DNA of 64,000 nt from JABFXX01 sp964419605 (GTDB lineage: Bacteria > Myxococcota_A > Polyangia > Haliangiales > Haliangiaceae). Position 1 is the stretch's first letter; each line of letters starts with the position of its first letter. The notes under the pieces are model-generated. The model made no database searches, had not been told where the DNA came from, and saw nothing but the letters and a program-made list of their open reading frames with translations. Of the stretch, positions 41,729 through 51,224 are shown one piece after another. The stretch is from positions 62,001-126,000 of the forward strand of contig CAYQQM010000001.1 of NCBI GenBank assembly GCA_964419605.1. The letters are read 5' to 3'. A program made the translations under genes and the position numbers.

Positions 41729-44254
41729 ATGACGGCTGAATTCAGTTTGCTGGCGCCTGTCGATGGAGTTGCGGTGCCAATCGAGGATCTTCCGGATCCG
41801 GTCTTCGCACAGAAGATGATTGGCGACGGAATCTCGATCGATCCAACTTCCGGCAAGTTGTTCGCCCCGTGCGCCGCCACGGTCACGCAGGTTCATCGCG
41901 CCAACCACGCAATCACCCTCAAAACCGACGATGGATTGGCGATTCTGATCCACATTGGTCTCGATACCGTCACACTCGGCGGCCGCGGGTTTCGCGTATT
42001 GGTGTCCGAGGGGACCCGGGTGGCAGCACGACAGCAACTGGTGGAGTTTGACCTCGACGTGATCGCTTCGGCGAAGAGCGCTGTCACGGAAATGGTCATT
42101 ACCGAGGGCGCAGAGCGGCTATCGTTCAAGCGCACAACGGGCATTGTAGCGGCCGGAACCGATGAGGTGATCCGGATTAGCGCGCGGTCCGCTAGCGCAT
42201 CCGCTCCGACAGCTAGCGCCGCAACGCATAGCGTGTCGGTAACGATCCGCAATCCAAATGGACTGCACGCGCGACCCGCGGCGCGAATTGTCCAGTGCGC
42301 TCGCGGTTTCGACGCAAGACTCGTGTTGATCAAAGCGAACCGGACTGCGCAGGCAACGTCGGTGACCGAAATTATGGAGCTCGATCTCGCGTTCGGAGAC
42401 GAGGTACGCATCGATGCATCGGGCCCCAGTGCGCAGCAAGCCGCAGATGCCCTCAAGGCGCTCGTGGATAGCGGCTTGGGCGAAGCGGATTCGCCTCCGC
42501 AGCCAACCCCGGCAGAAAAGCGGTTTGTGTCATCGGATCCGCGCCGCATTGGTGGCGTTCCGGCTGCCGGAGGCATCGCGCTGGGTAGAATTTTTGTCAA
42601 AGCTCCAACAACACTCCCCGATTTTCCCGCAACAAGCGATACCCCGAAGCAAGAGTGCGAGCGCCTCGATGCTGCCCTGCGGCAGGTATTGGAAGCCCTC
42701 GCCGACGAACGCGATGCGTCTCAACTGCGCGCAGAAACCGAAAAAGCGGAAATCTTTTCGGCCCACGTCGAGCTTTTGAGCGACGCTGGATTCCGCAGCG
42801 AAACGATCAACGCCATCGAAAACGGCGCGTCTGTGCCCGCGGCATGGCGAGCCGTGATCGATGCTCGCGTCGAGCGCTTGGGCAATCTTAAGAGCTCGCT
42901 CATGCGACAGCGCCGCGACGACCTCAAAGACGTTGGACAACGCGTTCTGTTCGCTCTGCTCAACGTCCGCCCCCAGTCGCTTCCGGTCGCGAGCGATACC
43001 GTGATCTTGGCAGAAGAACTCACTCCGTCGGATGTCGCGAACTTAGAAAAGGCGAACGTGGCCGCCATCGTGAGCGCACAAGGCGGATCAACGTCGCACG
43101 CCGCGATTATCGCTCGCGCGAAAGCCATCCCGTATGTGGCGGGAATTGGCGAAGCGTGGATGCAGATCAAGACGGGCACATCCGTCTGTGTAGATGGCGA
43201 TCAGGGATTTCTGCAACTCGAGCCCAGCCGCGAGGAAGTGACGACGATCGAGCAGGTCATCCGCGATCGACAGACCGCGGAAGTCACTCGACTCGCAGCC
43301 GCCCAGCAGCCGGTACGTACCAGGGATGGACACCGGGTCGAAATCGCCGCCAATATCGGAAACCGACGCGAAGCCCAGGGCGCCGTCGACCAAGGGGCCG
43401 ATGGCGTGGGACTGTTGCGCTCGGAGTTTCTGTTCCTCAGCCGCCGGCGTGCACCGACCGAGGACGAACAGGGCTGCGAGTTTGAGGAAATTGGCAAAAT
43501 CCTGGGGCCTAAGCGCCCGCTGGTCGTACGCACTCTGGACGTTGGCGGCGACAAACCGCTCGCGTATATGCCGGTGGAACCGGAAGAAAATCCGTTTTTG
43601 GGTATCCGCGGACTCCGGCTGTCGCTCCGCTACCCCGACCTGTTTTCATCGCAGATCCGCGCCATCCTACGTGCCGCGGCGCACACCCGCTTGCACATCA
43701 TGTTTCCCATGGTGGCGAAGCGCGACGAATTTTTGCGGGCCAAAGAGCTCGTGCTCGCCGAAGCAAAATCCATCCAGAACGCGAATATTGCACTTGGCGT
43801 GATGATCGAGGTGCCCTCCGCCGCCCTGATGGCGGATGTGCTGGCCAAAGAGGTCGATTTCTTTTCGATTGGTACTAACGACCTGACGCAATACACATTG
43901 GCGATGGACCGCGGCCACGCAGAATTGGCCGCGGAAGCGGACGCACTGGATCCTTCTGTGCTGCGCCTGATTAAAATGACGGCCGACGCCGGGCAGGCCG
44001 CGAAGAAATGGGTCGGAGTGTGTGGTGGACTCGCCGCGGAAACCGTAGCCGTTCCGTTGCTCATCGGGCTCGGCATCGAAGAGCTCAGCGCCCCTTCCCC
44101 ATCGATCCCGACCCTCAAGGCAGCGGTACGCGATCTATCGCTTGCCGACTGCAGACTGTTGGCAGAGAAGGCACTAGCAGCCCCGGGCAGTCGCGAAGTG
44201 CGCAGTCTCCTCAAAGAGTTTCAGCCCAAAGCAACGTCGCACGACAAGAACTGA
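41729..44254 (+). CDS. PTS EIIA(Glc)-HPr-enzyme I fusion
   Basis: 841 residues. EIIA of the glucose type at 1-150 (ILIHIGLDTV, phosphorylated His75), HPr at about 167-250 (NPNGLHARPAARI, His180), then enzyme I from about 275 (GGSTSHAAIIARAK with the active His near 457, and the PEP-binding part with LRSEFLFLSRRR, VGGDKPL and SIGTNDLTQY). It would pass phosphate from PEP through all three domains to the EIIB sites of the next gene. One fusion replaces four separate proteins. The downstream EIIC-EIIB-EIIB gene follows after seven bases. Confidence 0.95.
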   Translation: MTAEFSLLAPVDGVAVPIEDLPDPVFAQKMIGDGISIDPTSGKLFAPCAATVTQVHRANHAITLKTDDGLAILIHIGLDTVTLGGRGFRVLVSEGTRVAARQQLVEFDLDVIASAKSAVTEMVITEGAERLSFKRTTGIVAAGTDEVIRISARSASASAPTASAATHSVSVTIRNPNGLHARPAARIVQCARGFDARLVLIKANRTAQATSVTEIMELDLAFGDEVRIDASGPSAQQAADALKALVDSGLGEADSPPQPTPAEKRFVSSDPRRIGGVPAAGGIALGRIFVKAPTTLPDFPATSDTPKQECERLDAALRQVLEALADERDASQLRAETEKAEIFSAHVELLSDAGFRSETINAIENGASVPAAWRAVIDARVERLGNLKSSLMRQRRDDLKDVGQRVLFALLNVRPQSLPVASDTVILAEELTPSDVANLEKANVAAIVSAQGGSTSHAAIIARAKAIPYVAGIGEAWMQIKTGTSVCVDGDQGFLQLEPSREEVTTIEQVIRDRQTAEVTRLAAAQQPVRTRDGHRVEIAANIGNRREAQGAVDQGADGVGLLRSEFLFLSRRRAPTEDEQGCEFEEIGKILGPKRPLVVRTLDVGGDKPLAYMPVEPEENPFLGIRGLRLSLRYPDLFSSQIRAILRAAAHTRLHIMFPMVAKRDEFLRAKELVLAEAKSIQNANIALGVMIEVPSAALMADVLAKEVDFFSIGTNDLTQYTLAMDRGHAELAAEADALDPSVLRLIKMTADAGQAAKKWVGVCGGLAAETVAVPLLIGLGIEELSAPSPSIPTLKAAVRDLSLADCRLLAEKALAAPGSREVRSLLKEFQPKATSHDKN

Positions 44255-44261
44255 GGTGAAC

Positions 44262-46037
44262 ATGAAGGACTCGGGCGCATTCGCAGTTCTGCAGAAAGTT
44301 GGAAAGTCGCTGATGCTGCCGGTGTCGGTGCTGCCGGTCGCTGGGATCTTATTGGGGGTAGGAGCGGCGAAGTTCGGATGGATGCCCTCGGTGGTTTCGA
44401 GCTTGATGGAACAAGCCGGCGGTGCAGTGTTCTCGAGCATGCCGATCATCTTTGCGATCGCCGTCGCCGTGGCGTTCGCCGACAACGATGGTGTAGCCGC
44501 CCTAGCGGCGGTGGTCGGATATTTCGTCTTCCTCGCAACGATGGGAGCGGTCGCTCACGCCCAAGGGGTGGAGACCAGCGACATCATGGGGTTCAAGTCG
44601 ATCAATACATCCGTGTTTGGCGGCGTTGTCATCGGCGCGATCGCGGCAAATCTGTTCAAGCGCTACTACACTCTGAAATTGCCTCCGTACCTCGGTTTTT
44701 TTGCCGGCAAGCGATCCGTTCCCATCATCACAGCATTTGCGGCCATTGTCGTAGCATTAGTGTTTAGTGTCGTGTGGCCACCGATTGGCCGGGGCATTCA
44801 ACACTTCTCGGAATGGGCTTCCCACGGAAATCCCAAATTTGCGTTCTCGTTGTACGGTGTTGTAGAGCGGGCGCTGATTCCTTTTGGGCTACACCACATC
44901 TGGAACGTTCCGTTCCAACAACTCGTGGGATCGTTCACCACCGACAACGGCGTGATCCACGGCGAAATCCACCGGTACATGGCTGGAGATCCCACGGCGG
45001 GAAATCTTGCTGGCGGCTACCTGTTCAAAATGTGGGGGCTTCCCGCTGCTGCCATCGCAATTTGGCACACCGCCCGCCCCGAGCAAAAAGCGAAGGTGGG
45101 CGGCATCATGTTATCCGGCGCGTTGACGTCGTTCGTAACGGGAATCACCGAGCCGATTGAGTTTTCGTTCTTGTTCGTGGCTCCGGTCCTGTATGGCCTG
45201 CACGCCTTGCTCGCAGGCGCAGCGTTCTACATTTGCATCGCGCTAGGTATTAAACACGGAACGTCGTTTTCCCATGGTCTCATCGACTACGTCGTCCTGT
45301 TTTCCAAGTCGCATAACGCCCTTTGGCTACTGGTCCTCGGCCCGCTTTGGGGCGCCATGTACTACGGAGTGTTCCGGACGTGCATCGTTCGATTCAATTT
45401 GGCGACCCCGGGTCGCGAACTAGATCCACAAGTAGATGCCCTGCCCGGGACGAGCGCGACCGCCGACACGGCAAGCATGCCCGCAAAACTTGTGGGGGCA
45501 TTTGGTGGATCTGCCAACATCAAGTCCTTGGACGCATGCATCACTCGATTGCGGGTCGAGCTCTACGATGTGCAAAAGGCCAACCGATCAAGGCTGATGG
45601 AACTCGGTGCAGCAGGGACGATGGTGATCGGCAGCGGAATGCAGGCGATCTTCGGGCCGCAGTCCGAGAACCTCAAAACCGAGATGGAGGCTTACATCCG
45701 CGGTGGAGGTACAGGCGCAATTGCGACGACATCCACAGCTGCTGGTAGCAGCAATTCCGCGCCGCCAACCGTTGCTGCGCCAAGTAGCGCCCAGCCGCAA
45801 ATCGACATCCATGGCCTGGTATCCGCTCTGGGCGGGGCAAACAACATTGAAGAACTTACGTCGTGCGCAACAACCCGACTCCGCGTAGTCGTTGCCAGAC
45901 GGGATTCCGTCGACATCGCCCAGCTTCACAAGGTCGGCGTAACGGCCGTGGTCCCCATCAAGGACACGTTGCTCCACCTGATCGTAGGTTGGCAGGCAGA
46001 AGGCGTGGCAACGCAGCTAAAAGCCAGCTTGTCATAG
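44262..46037 (+). CDS. PTS EIIC-EIIB-EIIB transporter, glucose/N-acetylglucosamine family
   Basis: 591 residues from ATG 44262, with GAGGTG upstream as ribosome-binding site; a GTG at 44256 is less likely. EIIC membrane part covers about 1-385 (LPVAGILLGVGAAKFG, PFGLHHIWNVPFQ, GITEPIEFSFLFVAP). Then two EIIB domains: the first with LDACITRLRV (Cys near 426), the second with TSCATTRLRV (Cys near 536), which has one residue more in the Cys loop. The C-terminal EIIB pair is unusual, most family members have one. Probably imports glucose or GlcNAc; specificity not decidable by eye. Confidence 0.9.
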   Translation: MKDSGAFAVLQKVGKSLMLPVSVLPVAGILLGVGAAKFGWMPSVVSSLMEQAGGAVFSSMPIIFAIAVAVAFADNDGVAALAAVVGYFVFLATMGAVAHAQGVETSDIMGFKSINTSVFGGVVIGAIAANLFKRYYTLKLPPYLGFFAGKRSVPIITAFAAIVVALVFSVVWPPIGRGIQHFSEWASHGNPKFAFSLYGVVERALIPFGLHHIWNVPFQQLVGSFTTDNGVIHGEIHRYMAGDPTAGNLAGGYLFKMWGLPAAAIAIWHTARPEQKAKVGGIMLSGALTSFVTGITEPIEFSFLFVAPVLYGLHALLAGAAFYICIALGIKHGTSFSHGLIDYVVLFSKSHNALWLLVLGPLWGAMYYGVFRTCIVRFNLATPGRELDPQVDALPGTSATADTASMPAKLVGAFGGSANIKSLDACITRLRVELYDVQKANRSRLMELGAAGTMVIGSGMQAIFGPQSENLKTEMEAYIRGGGTGAIATTSTAAGSSNSAPPTVAAPSSAQPQIDIHGLVSALGGANNIEELTSCATTRLRVVVARRDSVDIAQLHKVGVTAVVPIKDTLLHLIVGWQAEGVATQLKASLS

Positions 46038-46131
46038 CTACTCTTCAAGGAAAGGCTAACGCTGCCCTGACGGAGCGGGTTGTGGAGAGCGGAAATAGAG
46101 CCGATTCTTACGAATAACCGCAGCGAACCCA

Positions 46132-47502
46132 TCAAACTTTTTCGTCGAGCGGCGTCGGCGCGATACCGTGTTTCGGGTCGAGCTCATGTAAGCACTCACC
46201 CAAAATCCGAAGTCCCACCTGCAGCTCCGCCGCGGAAATTACCAAAGGTGGAGCAAACCGAATCGTCGACTTGCCGCACGATAACAGCAGCAGCCCTTTG
46301 CGGAAGGCAAGCTGTTCGAGGTCACCCACGTAGGCGCCAGCGGGTTCGCGGCCGGCCGGGGTCACGAATTCCGCACCGATCATCAAGCCGAGCCCCCGAA
46401 TGTCGCCAATGACGGGGTGGGCGCGCTGCAACGCGATGACTCCGTCCTGCAGTTTTTTCCCTACCGTGCGGACGTGAGGCAGCATCCCCTCAACGATCTC
46501 CAAGGTCGCCAGCGCCGCGGCGCACGCCACGGGATTGCCGCCAAAGGTACTTCCGTGGCTACCGCGCGGCCACGTCATCACCGATTCCTTCGCGATAATC
46601 GCTCCGATCGGCATTCCCGAAGCAAGACCCTTAGCGCTGAGTACGATGTCTGGGGCGACGCCAAACGTCTCCGCCGCAAACATTTCGCCTGTCCGACCGA
46701 TGCCCGACTGAATCTCATCGAACACCAACAGGATTCCGTGGGAATCGCAAATCCTTCGCAGGTCTTGCAAGAACGACTTCGGCGGCACGACATAACCACC
46801 CTCCCCCAGCACCGGCTCGACAAAAATCGCCGCCACTTCGCGCGGATCGACGTGGTTGAGAAACCAGTCGGATTCCAACACCTCGGCGCAACCACACTTC
46901 GCCATGCACGAAGCCGCCGCCTGGCCGCGGGGACAGCGGTACGGATAGGCGTACGGAACGTGCAGAACGCCGGGCACCAGCGGACCAAAGAAGGCGCGCT
47001 GTCCGACTTTTGACGAGTTGAGCGAAATCGCGCCGTACGTGCGACCGTGGAACCCACCCTTGAATGCGATCACGTTCTGGCGACGCGTGTGAAAACGGAC
47101 GAGCTTAAGCGCACCATCAACCGCTTCGGTGCCGGAATTCGTCAGAAATACTTTCTTCGGCCCCATCGCGGGCAGATACGACGCGAGCCGCTCACACAGC
47201 GTCGCAAATGACTCGTAGTAGAAGTCGGTGCCGCAGATATGGAGAAACCGCTCGCTGGCGCGCTGGATGGACTCCACAACCTTCGGATGCGCGTGACCGG
47301 TTGAATTCACCGCGATCCCAGCCATAAAATCGAGGTAGCGATTCCCATCGACGTCGTAGATCCATACGCCCTCGCCTCGGTCGACGACGAGCGGATATTC
47401 TTTGATGTACGAAGGTGAGCTGTGTTTGCGATCCCGTTCGATGACTGCGCGCGCTTTGGGGCCCGGCGGCTCAACCACAATGTTTGGCTCTAGACTGCCC
47501 AT
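46132..47502 (-). CDS. Class III aminotransferase (GABA/ornithine type)
   Basis: 456 residues. YLDFMAGIAVNSTGHAHPKV, VFLTNSGTEAVDGALKLVRF, FKGGFHGRTYGAISLNSS, LLVFDEIQSGIGRTG and VLSAKGLASGMPIGA (PLP Lys). A Cys-rich loop YPYRCPRGQAAASCMAKCGC again marks the GABA/beta-alanine branch. It follows the aldehyde dehydrogenase gene at 47514 by eleven bases, so the pair would convert an omega-amino acid to the semialdehyde and then acid. Convergent with the PTS gene; 46038-46131 shows no clear terminator hairpin. Confidence 0.85.
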   Translation of the reverse strand: MGSLEPNIVVEPPGPKARAVIERDRKHSSPSYIKEYPLVVDRGEGVWIYDVDGNRYLDFMAGIAVNSTGHAHPKVVESIQRASERFLHICGTDFYYESFATLCERLASYLPAMGPKKVFLTNSGTEAVDGALKLVRFHTRRQNVIAFKGGFHGRTYGAISLNSSKVGQRAFFGPLVPGVLHVPYAYPYRCPRGQAAASCMAKCGCAEVLESDWFLNHVDPREVAAIFVEPVLGEGGYVVPPKSFLQDLRRICDSHGILLVFDEIQSGIGRTGEMFAAETFGVAPDIVLSAKGLASGMPIGAIIAKESVMTWPRGSHGSTFGGNPVACAAALATLEIVEGMLPHVRTVGKKLQDGVIALQRAHPVIGDIRGLGLMIGAEFVTPAGREPAGAYVGDLEQLAFRKGLLLLSCGKSTIRFAPPLVISAAELQVGLRILGECLHELDPKHGIAPTPLDEKV

Positions 47503-47513
47503 ATTATGCTCCG

Positions 47514-49073
47514 CTACTGCATCCTAGTTTGCGACTGTTCCCGCATGAATTGGGCGACATAATACGGACCGCAACCGCCCTTCCCCGTCGAGCCACTTCC
47601 CTTCCAACCGCAGAACGACTGCACGCCGGGCCAAGCGCCGGTGGTCGCTCCGGTCCGTCGATTGGCGTACAACACGCCCGCTTCTACATGGTCCATGAAG
47701 TACTCGACATCTTCTGGCCGCTCGCTGAATACGCCACCGGTCAGGCCGTACGGCAATGCGTTTACCCGAGCGACCGCATCGCGAAGCTCGTCGAACGTTT
47801 CCACCGTGAGGAACGGCAAAAATAACTCATCTTGCGTGAGGCGGTGATCTTGCGGCAGCTCGGCAACGGTGGGCAGCACATAGTATCCTGCCGCCAGGTC
47901 GATGCGATTGCACGGGCGGTCAGCGCCTACGTGGATTACTCCGGCGTGTCGAGCTTCCTGGGCAGCATGGACGTACCGCTGCACGGCATCGGCATTGATG
48001 ACGGGGCCAACAAACACGTCGCGTTCGGTCGGATCGCCGATCTTCAGCGCGGCGGTTCGCTGCCGAATTCGATCGAGTAACGGCTCCTTGACATTCAGGT
48101 CCACGAACAGGCGCGACAACGCACTGCATTTTTGTCCCGAAAGCCCAAACGCCGAGCGAACACAGCCTTCTGCAGCCGCATCGAGATCGGCATGGCGACA
48201 TACCACGGCCGCGTTTTTTCCACCGAGCTCGAGAAGCGCCGGCTTGATGTATTCGCGAGCGAGCGCTCGGTGAATCTCGAGGCCCACAGCGCGGCTCCCA
48301 GTAAACGCGACCCCGTCGATGCCACCGTGCTGCACCAAGCTGCGGCCGACGACCTCGCCGGTTCCATGCAGAACTTGAAATACGCCGCCTGGAACGCCGG
48401 CATCGCGCAAAGCGAAATACAAGATCTCCGCAGACATCGGCGTCTCCTCGCTCGGCTTTAGGATGACTGCGTTACCTCCGAGAAGTGCCGCTGAGCTCAT
48501 CCCGGCAGGAAGTGCGAGCGGAAAATTGAACGGAGAAATCACTGCAAACACGCCAAACGGCTTTAAGACGTCGCGGGTATTCTCGTTCGACGACAGCCGC
48601 CCGAGCGGCCTGGCATATCCATCCGCCTCTTCGAGCTGAGCTGCGTAATAGCGCAATAGGTCCGCTGCTTCTTCGACGTCGCCCAGCGATTCCAGCCGAT
48701 TCTTCCCGGTCTCTAGCATCATGATCGACGCCGCCTCCAATCGCCGTTCGGAGATCCGCTCAGCCGCATCGCGGATGATCGCCACGCGTTCTTGCCACGG
48801 GCGCCGACCCCAATCTCGCTGTGCCGTGCGCGCCGCATCCACCGCCGCTTCGACCATGTGGTGGTCGGCCGCATGGATGCGCCCGAGGAGCTGTTGCGTG
48901 TTGGCCGGGTTTCGATTGTCGAACACCGTCGGAGTTCGGATCGGATTGCCATTCACCCAACACGGATGCTCACTTCCAAGGTTGCTGCGAACCCGAGCGA
49001 GCGCGCCATCGAGTTCGCGATGGAGCGCCTCCAAATCGGCATCCAGCACCGAATACGTGATGCGAAAGCTCAC
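47514..49073 (-). CDS. Aldehyde dehydrogenase, L-glutamate-gamma-semialdehyde (P5C) type
   Basis: 519 residues from GTG 49073, six bases after a GGGAGG ribosome-binding site; longer frames upstream have no such site. RNPANTQQLLGRIH and EAADLLRYYAAQLE start the domain; LLELGGKNAAVV holds the general base Glu and GLSGQKCSALSR the catalytic Cys, as in RocA/PutA-type P5C dehydrogenases. QSFCGWKGSGSTGKGG near the C-terminus also fits that branch. Forms a two-gene operon with the aminotransferase. Likely oxidises an amino-acid semialdehyde. Confidence 0.85.
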   Translation of the reverse strand: MSFRITYSVLDADLEALHRELDGALARVRSNLGSEHPCWVNGNPIRTPTVFDNRNPANTQQLLGRIHAADHHMVEAAVDAARTAQRDWGRRPWQERVAIIRDAAERISERRLEAASIMMLETGKNRLESLGDVEEAADLLRYYAAQLEEADGYARPLGRLSSNENTRDVLKPFGVFAVISPFNFPLALPAGMSSAALLGGNAVILKPSEETPMSAEILYFALRDAGVPGGVFQVLHGTGEVVGRSLVQHGGIDGVAFTGSRAVGLEIHRALAREYIKPALLELGGKNAAVVCRHADLDAAAEGCVRSAFGLSGQKCSALSRLFVDLNVKEPLLDRIRQRTAALKIGDPTERDVFVGPVINADAVQRYVHAAQEARHAGVIHVGADRPCNRIDLAAGYYVLPTVAELPQDHRLTQDELFLPFLTVETFDELRDAVARVNALPYGLTGGVFSERPEDVEYFMDHVEAGVLYANRRTGATTGAWPGVQSFCGWKGSGSTGKGGCGPYYVAQFMREQSQTRMQ

Positions 49074-49252
49074 AGCCAACCTCCCAACCTTGGATAACAT
49101 GTCGGGGCCCAACGCGACATATTCCACCCGTTCAGGAGGTTCCACCCCGATCGGGGCTGCGAGGAGGGGGGGGGCGAACCGCAGCCCCGCTCGATGGCAC
49201 TTGCCAGCCCCGCCACGGTATGCGATAAGGCCCTCCCTACGGGTACCGACAC

Positions 49253-49426
49253 ATGGCGAAAAAAGGCAAATCTGGTCGCGAGCTAATCCGGCTCGTATCA
49301 ACCGCCGACACTGGTTTTTTTTACACCACGTCGAAGAATCGCAAGCGCACTCCGGACAAGCTGGTGCTGAAAAAGTACGACCCGGTCGTCCGGAAGCATG
49401 TCGAATTTAAGGAATCGAAGATCTAA
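49253..49426 (+). CDS. rpmG: 50S ribosomal protein L33
   Basis: 57 residues, starting MAKKGKSGRELIRLVSTADT and ending VEFKESKI. TTSKNRKRTPDKLVLKKYDP is the L33 signature. No Cys residues, so this is the zinc-free form. A run of eight T lies in the codons for FFY. Start ATG 49253. Followed after 15 bases by rpmB, a common pairing. The 179 bases before it include a run of nine G (49164-49173 region) but no obvious promoter. Confidence 0.95.
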   Translation: MAKKGKSGRELIRLVSTADTGFFYTTSKNRKRTPDKLVLKKYDPVVRKHVEFKESKI

Positions 49427-49441
49427 TACGGAAGGCCCGTT

Positions 49442-49678
49442 ATGTCGCGCGTTTGCCAAGTCACCGGAAAGTCGCCGCTCGTCGGCTCCAATATCAGTCA
49501 CTCGAATCGCCATACCAAGCGCCGATTTGAGGTCAACCTGCGCAACAAGCGGTTTTGGCTTGAAGACGAAAAGCGCTGGATTACGTTGCGGATTTCGGCG
49601 CGAGGCATGCGGATAATCGACCGCCTCGGACTCGATAAAGTCGTTGCGCAGCTTCGCGCGCGCGGCGAAAAAATCTAA
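49442..49678 (+). CDS. rpmB: 50S ribosomal protein L28
   Basis: 78 residues: MSRVCQVTGKSPLVGSNISH, SNRHTKRRFEVNL, and a C-terminal ISARGMRIIDRLGLDKVVAQ are typical of L28. One Cys only near the N-terminus, so it does not have the full zinc-binding set. Second gene of the rpmG-rpmB pair. Sequence after it is A-rich (49676-49700) and could weakly end transcription, but no hairpin was seen. Confidence 0.95.
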   Translation: MSRVCQVTGKSPLVGSNISHSNRHTKRRFEVNLRNKRFWLEDEKRWITLRISARGMRIIDRLGLDKVVAQLRARGEKI

Positions 49679-49765
49679 AAAATCCTAAAAAAAATCAGAT
49701 CGACCGCTCCAATTCCATGCTGTCGCGCACGGCAACCTCAGCGCGGCGATAACGAGCTAACAACG

Positions 49766-51106
49766 GTGGCGTGTGCCTCCAACAGAAATCGATCGCTTGC
49801 AGCGGCGCTTGGTAGCTCGCTGATAGCGGCAGGCTGTGGTGGCCCACATGTCGTTGCATCCCCCACAGCGATTGAGTTCGACCTGCCCGGCGCTAGCTTG
49901 CGAAGCGTGGCGGGCGACGGCACACGAGTCGCTGTAACGTGGTCTACGCGCACACAGACATGGCTCGAAGTGCGCGACCGTTCGCAACCAGGGCTTTCAG
50001 AACCGCAGCGTGGCCGCATCTCATGGTCGTCCCAACTTCAAGGAGTCGCGGGGCCCATGCAGCTCACGCCAACATCCGTCGTTGTTGCGCTTTCGGTCCA
50101 GGAATCGCCGCCGGCGCCAGCAGCTGAGCCTGCGGTGCGAGGCCAACCCGGTGCCGCACTCGTTTCCATCGACGCGCTCAATGGCTCGCCCACTTGGCGA
50201 GTCCACTTTGACGCGACGGAGTGGGCGATCATCGCATCGCTCGCCGTCGATGGATCAGATTTTGTCGTCGGGGGAAGCTTTGCCGGAACGCTTCGCGCGG
50301 GAGACTCCGCCGTCACCAGCGGGGGGGAATCCGATGGCTTTGTCGCAAAAATTCGCTCCGATGGAGCACTCGTTTGGCTGCGCCGCCTCGGTGGATATGA
50401 GTTTGATTCAGTTGCGGGTGTTGCGATCCACAGCGGCCGCATCGCGATCGCTGGCGCGGCGGGCGCCGACGCCGAACTAGGAGGCGCGCCCATTGCTCCC
50501 AGAGCCAGCGCCGCTCGGAAAGGGATGGGATTTCTCGCCCTGCTAAATCCGGCCGGCGACGTTATCTGGGCGAAGGACTTCGACGATGGAGACGCCGTCG
50601 CTGGCATCGCAATCGATAGCAAATTCCGCATTGCTATCGCCACGACGATCGCCGAGCCGAATCACCCAGGGTCGCGCACAGTCGCCAAGCGCGGCGCGAC
50701 CATCGGCCTGGTGCGTTTTGTTTCTCCGAGTGGCCACCTCGAGTCGAACTCAGAGATCCGGAGCAGTGCCTCCGTAAGCGTGCGCTCGATCGTTGCGGTT
50801 GGTGAGCGCATGATCGTCGGCGGTGTGTTCTCCGGAACCCTGCGAATCGGTCGGGCTGCGTTCGTCGCCAACGAGAGCGGCGACGCATTTCTGGCCAGCA
50901 TGAATGCAATGGGAGAAATCGAAGCTCCGTGGCATGTGGCGGGCGCGGGGCACGAAGAAATCGTATCGCTTGCGAGTGTTCCCGGGGGATTTCTTGCCGG
51001 CGTGTCATACACTCGCGGTCTCGCTCTCAATGCCGAACGCTCCTCGCCGCACGATGAGGGCCGGGGCGGATCCGCGATGGTAGTTGGCCCCAGCGCGGCA
51101 AAGTGA
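49766..51106 (+). CDS. Lipoprotein with beta-propeller-like repeats
   Basis: 446 residues from GTG 49766. Signal peptide ending SSLIAAGC gives a lipobox Cys. The mature part has repeated short strands such as DGSDFVVGGSFAGTLRAGD, FVAKIRSDGALVWLRRLGG, IAIAGAAGADAELGG and VVGERMIVGGVFSG-like turns, the pattern of myxobacterial 'gold-like' lipoproteins with G-G-S-F-x-G-T-L repeats. Probably outer-membrane or periplasmic; function unknown. Convergent with the FHA-CpaF gene; bases 51107-51224 hold nothing recognisable. Confidence 0.65.
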   Translation: MACASNRNRSLAAALGSSLIAAGCGGPHVVASPTAIEFDLPGASLRSVAGDGTRVAVTWSTRTQTWLEVRDRSQPGLSEPQRGRISWSSQLQGVAGPMQLTPTSVVVALSVQESPPAPAAEPAVRGQPGAALVSIDALNGSPTWRVHFDATEWAIIASLAVDGSDFVVGGSFAGTLRAGDSAVTSGGESDGFVAKIRSDGALVWLRRLGGYEFDSVAGVAIHSGRIAIAGAAGADAELGGAPIAPRASAARKGMGFLALLNPAGDVIWAKDFDDGDAVAGIAIDSKFRIAIATTIAEPNHPGSRTVAKRGATIGLVRFVSPSGHLESNSEIRSSASVSVRSIVAVGERMIVGGVFSGTLRIGRAAFVANESGDAFLASMNAMGEIEAPWHVAGAGHEEIVSLASVPGGFLAGVSYTRGLALNAERSSPHDEGRGGSAMVVGPSAAK

Positions 51107-51224
51107 CGAGCTCGCTACTGGTACCTCATGTCAATGGTTTTGATCGGTTCGGCCGATCCATCCCTCGCCGACGTGAGCACCGGAGCGCAACGGCAACGAA
51201 GCGAGCGGAGCCCGCAGCCGTTTT

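Noticed and set aside
46038..46131. Possible terminator between convergent PTS and aminotransferase genes
   Set aside because: No stable hairpin followed by a T run could be found by eye.
27063..51151. Similar 25-base words at 27063-27087 and 51127-51151 (CATGTCA.TGGTTTTGA)
   Set aside because: Three mismatches in 25 bases; a match of this quality is plausible by chance within 64 kb, and neither place shows a shared function.
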